Source: Corynebacterium oculi (GTDB lineage Bacteria; Actinomycetota; Actinomycetes; Mycobacteriales; Mycobacteriaceae). Taken from it: DNA of 64,000 bases. The position numbers and the translations under genes are program-made. A model generated the notes under the pieces. It had not been told where the DNA came from. It saw only the letters and a program-made list of their open reading frames with translations, and did no database searches. Location of the stretch: contig NZ_LKST01000002.1 of NCBI RefSeq assembly GCF_001412105.1, positions 558,001 through 622,000 on the forward strand, given 5' to 3'. The stretch's first letter is position 1. Each line of letters begins with the position of its first letter. Shown one piece after another: positions 60,497 to 64,000 of the stretch.

Positions 60497-61554
60497 CGCG
60501 TAGCCCCCTTGGTCACGGCGGTGTTGGAGATCACGGCTAGCAGCAGCATGGCCCCCAGGAAGAACTTGAACCAATCCGGGTTCCAGCCCGCGTACACGAT
60601 GCCCTGGTTAATGACGCCGAAGATCAGCGCCCCCAGGGCCGTGCCCACGGCGCTGCCCCGGCCGCCCGTGAGCGCACAGCCACCGATCACGGCGGCGATA
60701 ATGTAGAGGAATTCGTTGCCCACGCCCTGCCCTGCCTGCACCGAGTCAAAGGCAAAGAGGTTGTGCATGCCCATGAACCAGGCGGCAAAGCCCACCAGCA
60801 TGAAGAGGCCGATCTTAACCCGGCGCACGGGCACCCCGGAGGCGCGGGCCGCGGATTCGTCACCGCCCACGGCAAAGATCCAATTGCCCCAGCGTGTGCG
60901 CAGCAGCACCACGGTGGCCAGGGCCACGAAGAGCAGCCACCACAGCACCGTCACCCGCACCGATACCCCGCCCACCTCGATGGTGGAGGCAAAGACGGCC
61001 CGTGCGGAGGGGAATCCCTCCATGTCGGAGATCGTGGGGGTGGCCACCTGCCCGGTTACGGACTTGGTGAGGGCGAGGTTCAAGCCCTGAAGCATGAGGA
61101 AGGTGGCCAGGGTGATGAGGAAGGAGGGGATTCCCGTGCGGGTGACCAGAAATCCGTTCCACGCCCCGATACCGAGGGCGAGTAGCAGGGAAAGCCCGGC
61201 TCCGGCCCAGGAATTGAGCCATAGGTTGTAGTTGAGCATGGTGGCGGCCAGGGCCGTGCTGGTAACCGCCACGCCGGAGGAGAGGTCAAACTCCCCGCCG
61301 ATCATGAGCAGTCCCACGGCTAGGGCCATGATGCCCATCGTGGAGCTGGCGTAGAGCACCGTGGACATCGCATCTAGGGAGCGCATGGCCGGGGCCAGGG
61401 CGGTAAAAAGCGCCACCACCAGTACCAGGCCCACCAGGCCCGCCATTTCTGGGCGTCGGCTAAGCGCGCCCCGGCCCGGCACCGTGCGTTCGACGCCACG
61501 CCCCGTGGAAGCGTCCGCCGAAGCACCCGTCATCTTATTCATCATCTTATTCAT
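60493..61554 (-). CDS. Sugar-type ABC importer, permease
   Basis: The 353-residue protein with eight to ten helices matches CUT2 (ribose/fructose type) permeases: GEFDLSSGVAVTSTALAATML, the EAA-like FAVGGDESAARASGVPVRRVK and GGCALTGGRGSAVGTALGAL. It starts MNKMMNKM with two possible ATGs. Both ends overlap neighbours by 4 bp, so the three genes are translated as a coupled unit. Confidence 0.9.
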   Translation of the reverse strand: MNKMMNKMTGASADASTGRGVERTVPGRGALSRRPEMAGLVGLVLVVALFTALAPAMRSLDAMSTVLYASSTMGIMALAVGLLMIGGEFDLSSGVAVTSTALAATMLNYNLWLNSWAGAGLSLLLALGIGAWNGFLVTRTGIPSFLITLATFLMLQGLNLALTKSVTGQVATPTISDMEGFPSARAVFASTIEVGGVSVRVTVLWWLLFVALATVVLLRTRWGNWIFAVGGDESAARASGVPVRRVKIGLFMLVGFAAWFMGMHNLFAFDSVQAGQGVGNEFLYIIAAVIGGCALTGGRGSAVGTALGALIFGVINQGIVYAGWNPDWFKFFLGAMLLLAVISNTAVTKGATR

Positions 61555-62546
61555 CGCAGCCCCTTTCCTGCGGCTTCCGCGATGACCTCGATGTTGGTGG
61601 CGTCCACGAAGCTCGGCCCGGTGTACACCGGCCGCCCGCCGCCCACGGTGGAGCCGTTGCGGTGGGCCAGCCACAGCGCGTCCACCGCCATATATCCCTG
61701 GAGGTAGGGCTGCTGATCCACGGCAAATTGAATATCGCCCTCGCGGATCGCCGGGACCAACTCCGCGTTGGTGTCAAAGGTGGCGATTTTCACCGGGGAG
61801 CCCGCCGCCCGCGCCGCGTCCACGGCGGTGAGCGCCACGGGGGTGACCAGGCCCATGATCCAGTCGATCTCCTTGTCCTGGGCTAGTTTGGCCTGCACCG
61901 TGGAATGGACGCTGGTGAGGTCCATGCCGTTGACGTAGAGCGTTTCCACCTCCGCGCCCTGGGTGCCCTCCTTGACTCCGGCGCAGCGATCCTCCTGGGA
62001 GGAGTTTCCCTGCTCATGGATGATGCACAGCACGTGGCGCGCGCCCTCCTCGCGCAGGCGCTGGCCCGCCTGGGTTCCCGCCGCGCGTTCCTCTTGGCCG
62101 AAGAAGGCCGAGAGCCCAAAGTCCCGGTAGCGGCTCATGCCCGCGTTAAGCCCCACGGTGGGGATTCCGGCCTCGATCGCGGCGCGGGCGGCGGGGCCGA
62201 TGGCGTCCGGATTGGGCATGGTGACCGCCAGGCCGTCCACGTGGGCGTCGATGGCGGTGCGCACCAGGTTTTCCTGATTGGGTGCCTGGGGGTCGGCGCT
62301 GTAGCGCAGTTCGATGTTGTTTTTGCGCGCGGCGTCCTCCGCGCCTTTACGCACGAGATCCCAGAAGGTGTCTCCCGGAGCACCGTGGCTGACCATCGCC
62401 ACCACGAGGCGCGGGGTGTCTACCGTTCCGGCGGCGCCCTCGCCCTCCGGGGTAGAGCGCGGAGCCCCGCCCGTGGCGGAGCAGGCGGTGAGGAGGAGGC
62501 AGGCGAGGACGGCACCCGCGTACCGCCTCAAAGTTGATGATGTCAC
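61551..62546 (-). CDS. Sugar-type ABC importer, substrate-binding lipoprotein
   Basis: The 331-residue protein has a lipoprotein signal peptide with the lipobox LLTAC, then a periplasmic-binding type I fold (VVAMVSHGAPGDTFWDLVRKG, IPTVGLNAGM, IATFDTNAELVPAI). It should present a sugar or sugar-like ligand to the permease; myo-inositol, ribose or fructose are candidates by family only. The start is GTG 62546. The upstream neighbour is divergent, so the promoter lies in 62547-62641. Confidence 0.87.
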   Translation of the reverse strand: MTSSTLRRYAGAVLACLLLTACSATGGAPRSTPEGEGAAGTVDTPRLVVAMVSHGAPGDTFWDLVRKGAEDAARKNNIELRYSADPQAPNQENLVRTAIDAHVDGLAVTMPNPDAIGPAARAAIEAGIPTVGLNAGMSRYRDFGLSAFFGQEERAAGTQAGQRLREEGARHVLCIIHEQGNSSQEDRCAGVKEGTQGAEVETLYVNGMDLTSVHSTVQAKLAQDKEIDWIMGLVTPVALTAVDAARAAGSPVKIATFDTNAELVPAIREGDIQFAVDQQPYLQGYMAVDALWLAHRNGSTVGGGRPVYTGPSFVDATNIEVIAEAAGKGLR

Positions 62547-62641
62547 CCATCAACGTATTAACAGGTCAGGGCGGGAAAACCCGGATTCCTCCGGTACTTG
62601 ATCGTTACAGAGGGGGTATCCGGGGGTGGAATAATGGTCGC

Positions 62642-63241
62642 ATGCGCTCCGCCCTATGCTTTGTCCTCGCCGCCCTTTCGCTCTTCGTCGCGGGGCGCAC
62701 AGGCCTCGGCGGGGCCTGGTTCTTCGCCGCTACCGTGGCGTGCGCGCTGGCGTTGCTCCTCGCTTCGCGGCGTCCCGCGCGCCCCACCGCCTTGCTTATC
62801 GACGTCCCCCTTGGTCTCGCCGCCGGCCTTCTCCTCCTGCTTCCCAGCGCGCTGGGTGCGGCGGCGCTGTGGGCGATCCCGTTCTTCGATCCCCTCACCG
62901 CGCAGATAGGCGGCCTGCTGGGGAGTTCTCCACCCCGCGCGGCCACCCTCCTCGGGTTGTTGGCCGTGGTGCTCCTCAACGCCTTGGGAGAGGAGTTCTT
63001 TTTCCGAGGCACCCTGCCCCGCTATTTTCCCCGCCACCCCATCGCGGTACCCACCGCGCTGTACGCGGCCATGACTGCCGTTTTCGGCGCGGTTTTAGTT
63101 CCGCTGGCGGCGGTGTACTTGGGGCTTTCCCTGCATCTGCTGCGTGCCCGCACGGGTGGGCTTACCGCCCCGATCACCGCGCATGTGGTGTGGACGTGCG
63201 CCATGATCGAGGTTGTGGCCGCCCTCGAATGGGGGCTTTAG
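62642..63241 (+). CDS. CPBP-family intramembrane protease-like protein
   Basis: The 199-residue protein with about six helices has the CPBP EExxxR motif (GEEFFFRG) and a later HVVWT in the HxxxN position, where Asn is replaced by Thr. The FxxxH motif is not evident (the TAVFGAVLVP region lacks His), so catalytic activity is doubtful. AATAAT (62630-62635) lies 6 nt before ATG 62642, predicting a leaderless mRNA. The end overlaps the opposing SDR stop by 3 bp. Confidence 0.72.
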   Translation: MRSALCFVLAALSLFVAGRTGLGGAWFFAATVACALALLLASRRPARPTALLIDVPLGLAAGLLLLLPSALGAAALWAIPFFDPLTAQIGGLLGSSPPRAATLLGLLAVVLLNALGEEFFFRGTLPRYFPRHPIAVPTALYAAMTAVFGAVLVPLAAVYLGLSLHLLRARTGGLTAPITAHVVWTCAMIEVVAALEWGL

Positions 63242-64000
63242 GGGCGAACCGGCCTGTCTGTGGTGAGTTTGGCGTTGACAAAACGGGTGAGCCAGGCCGG
63301 GGAGAAGTGCGAGCCGGCGTAGAGAATCTTGGCCTGCAAGCCAACCGGCTGGTGTACCTTGGCCACCTTGCCGCGCTCGCGTTCCACCACATCGGCCACG
63401 GCCACGGCGATGTCATCCGCCGTGAGCTTGATGCCCATCTTCTTGGTACCGCTGGTGGCCACGCCGTCGAGCATGCCGGTCTTGGCGTAGAGGGGCCATA
63501 CGGCGGAAACCGTGATGTCATCCTGTTCCCATTCCAGGTTGAGCGCCTCGGTGAGGCCCCGTACCGCGAACTTGGTGGTGGAGTACACGGCCATGTCGGG
63601 GGTGCCGTAGATCGCGGAGGCGGAGGCGATGTTCACCAGGCGCGCACCGGGGGTCTTTTTCAGGTAGGGGTAGGCGGCGCGGGAGCCGTTGAGCACGCCC
63701 TTGACGTTCACGTCCACGAGGGCGGCGCGCGTTCAAAGGAGCCCTCCTCCATGAACGGGCCGGCGTAAAGGATCCCGGCGTTGTTCACCACAACGTCCAG
63801 GCTGCCGCCGGTGTGGGAGGTGAAATCCTCTAGGGCCTTGGTCCAGGATTCGGGGTCCGTCACGTTCAGGGAGCCGAAATAGACCTTTCCGCGGCCGAGG
63901 TTTTCCGTGGTGGTCCAGCCGAAGTCATCGGCAAGGTCGTAGGCGCCCACGGTCCAGCCGCGGCGCGCAAGAGTGAGGGCGGTGGAGCGGCCAATTCCGC
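63238..64000 (-). pseudogene. SDR-family oxidoreductase, frameshifted and cut by the window edge
   Basis: The first visible part encodes GIGRSTALTLARRGW (nucleotide loop) and VVVNNAGI. Near 63723-63731 the frame changes inside GCGGCGCGCG: removing one CG unit would join GSFER to AALVDVNVKGVLNGSRAAYPYL. The rest has the catalytic Ser (NIASAS) and YSTTK (YxxxK). A two-base slippage in a CG repeat is the simplest cause; assembly error is possible. The N-terminus lies beyond the window. Confidence 0.8.

Overview
The window is high-GC actinobacterial chromosome, almost certainly Corynebacterium. The clearest marker is the block fhaA-fhaB-pstP-rodA-pbpA-pknA-pknB-crgA (47.4-57.0 kb) with a tRNA-Leu beside it and ppiA and a rhomboid protease downstream. 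In corynebacteria and mycobacteria this block lies close to oriC. A ParB-type palindrome at 37489-37506 and a cluster of DnaA boxes at 57597-57755 fit an origin-proximal position.

Layout. 0-12.6 kb: housekeeping and accessory enzymes (acyl-CoA oxidase tail, YbaK deacylase, PrsW-like protease, M13 peptidase, hydrolases, S4 RNA-binding protein, LysE exporter, sugar acetyltransferase, HrpB helicase). 12.6-21.6 kb: an island of visibly lower GC. It holds a compact RiPP-like cluster: a 21-residue peptide gene with a strong ribosome binding site, an intrinsic terminator, a ThiF/MccB-like adenylating enzyme with an N-terminal recognition-element-like domain, a membrane HExxH protease, a CPBP protease, a TetR regulator and two ABC-2 transporters. 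A decayed MFS gene follows. 21.6-32.5 kb: transporters (TauE, AbrB, CitMHS, dicarboxylate symporter), peptidases, a ROK regulator and MPG glycosylase. 32.5-46.3 kb: an Rrf2-controlled operon, Fic, AbgB/AbgT, enoyl-CoA hydratase, an Abi gene, AMP nucleosidase, a POT transporter, an M20 peptidase and a CHY zinc-finger protein. 47-57 kb: the cell-wall, division and Ser/Thr kinase operon. 57-64 kb: rhomboid, ppiA, a sugar ABC importer, a CPBP protein and a truncated SDR.

Three genome-wide signals stand out. First, 13 copies of a palindromic element about 57 bp long (12-bp arms related to TAAGGGGTGCCA, always about 33 bp apart, with unconserved centres); twelve sit in four intergenic arrays of exactly three. 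Second, the 10-mer GTCGATAAGC occurs 11 times on the two strands, far above a base-composition expectation below one. Third, many starts follow the pattern TANNNT, 6-8 nt, ATG, which predicts leaderless mRNAs and fixes several start codons; two divergent gene pairs share overlapping or abutting -10 boxes.

Six genes carry in-frame stops or frameshifts, so either this strain is decaying accessory genes or some lesions are assembly errors. Base counts and family assignments were made by eye; no database search was run.
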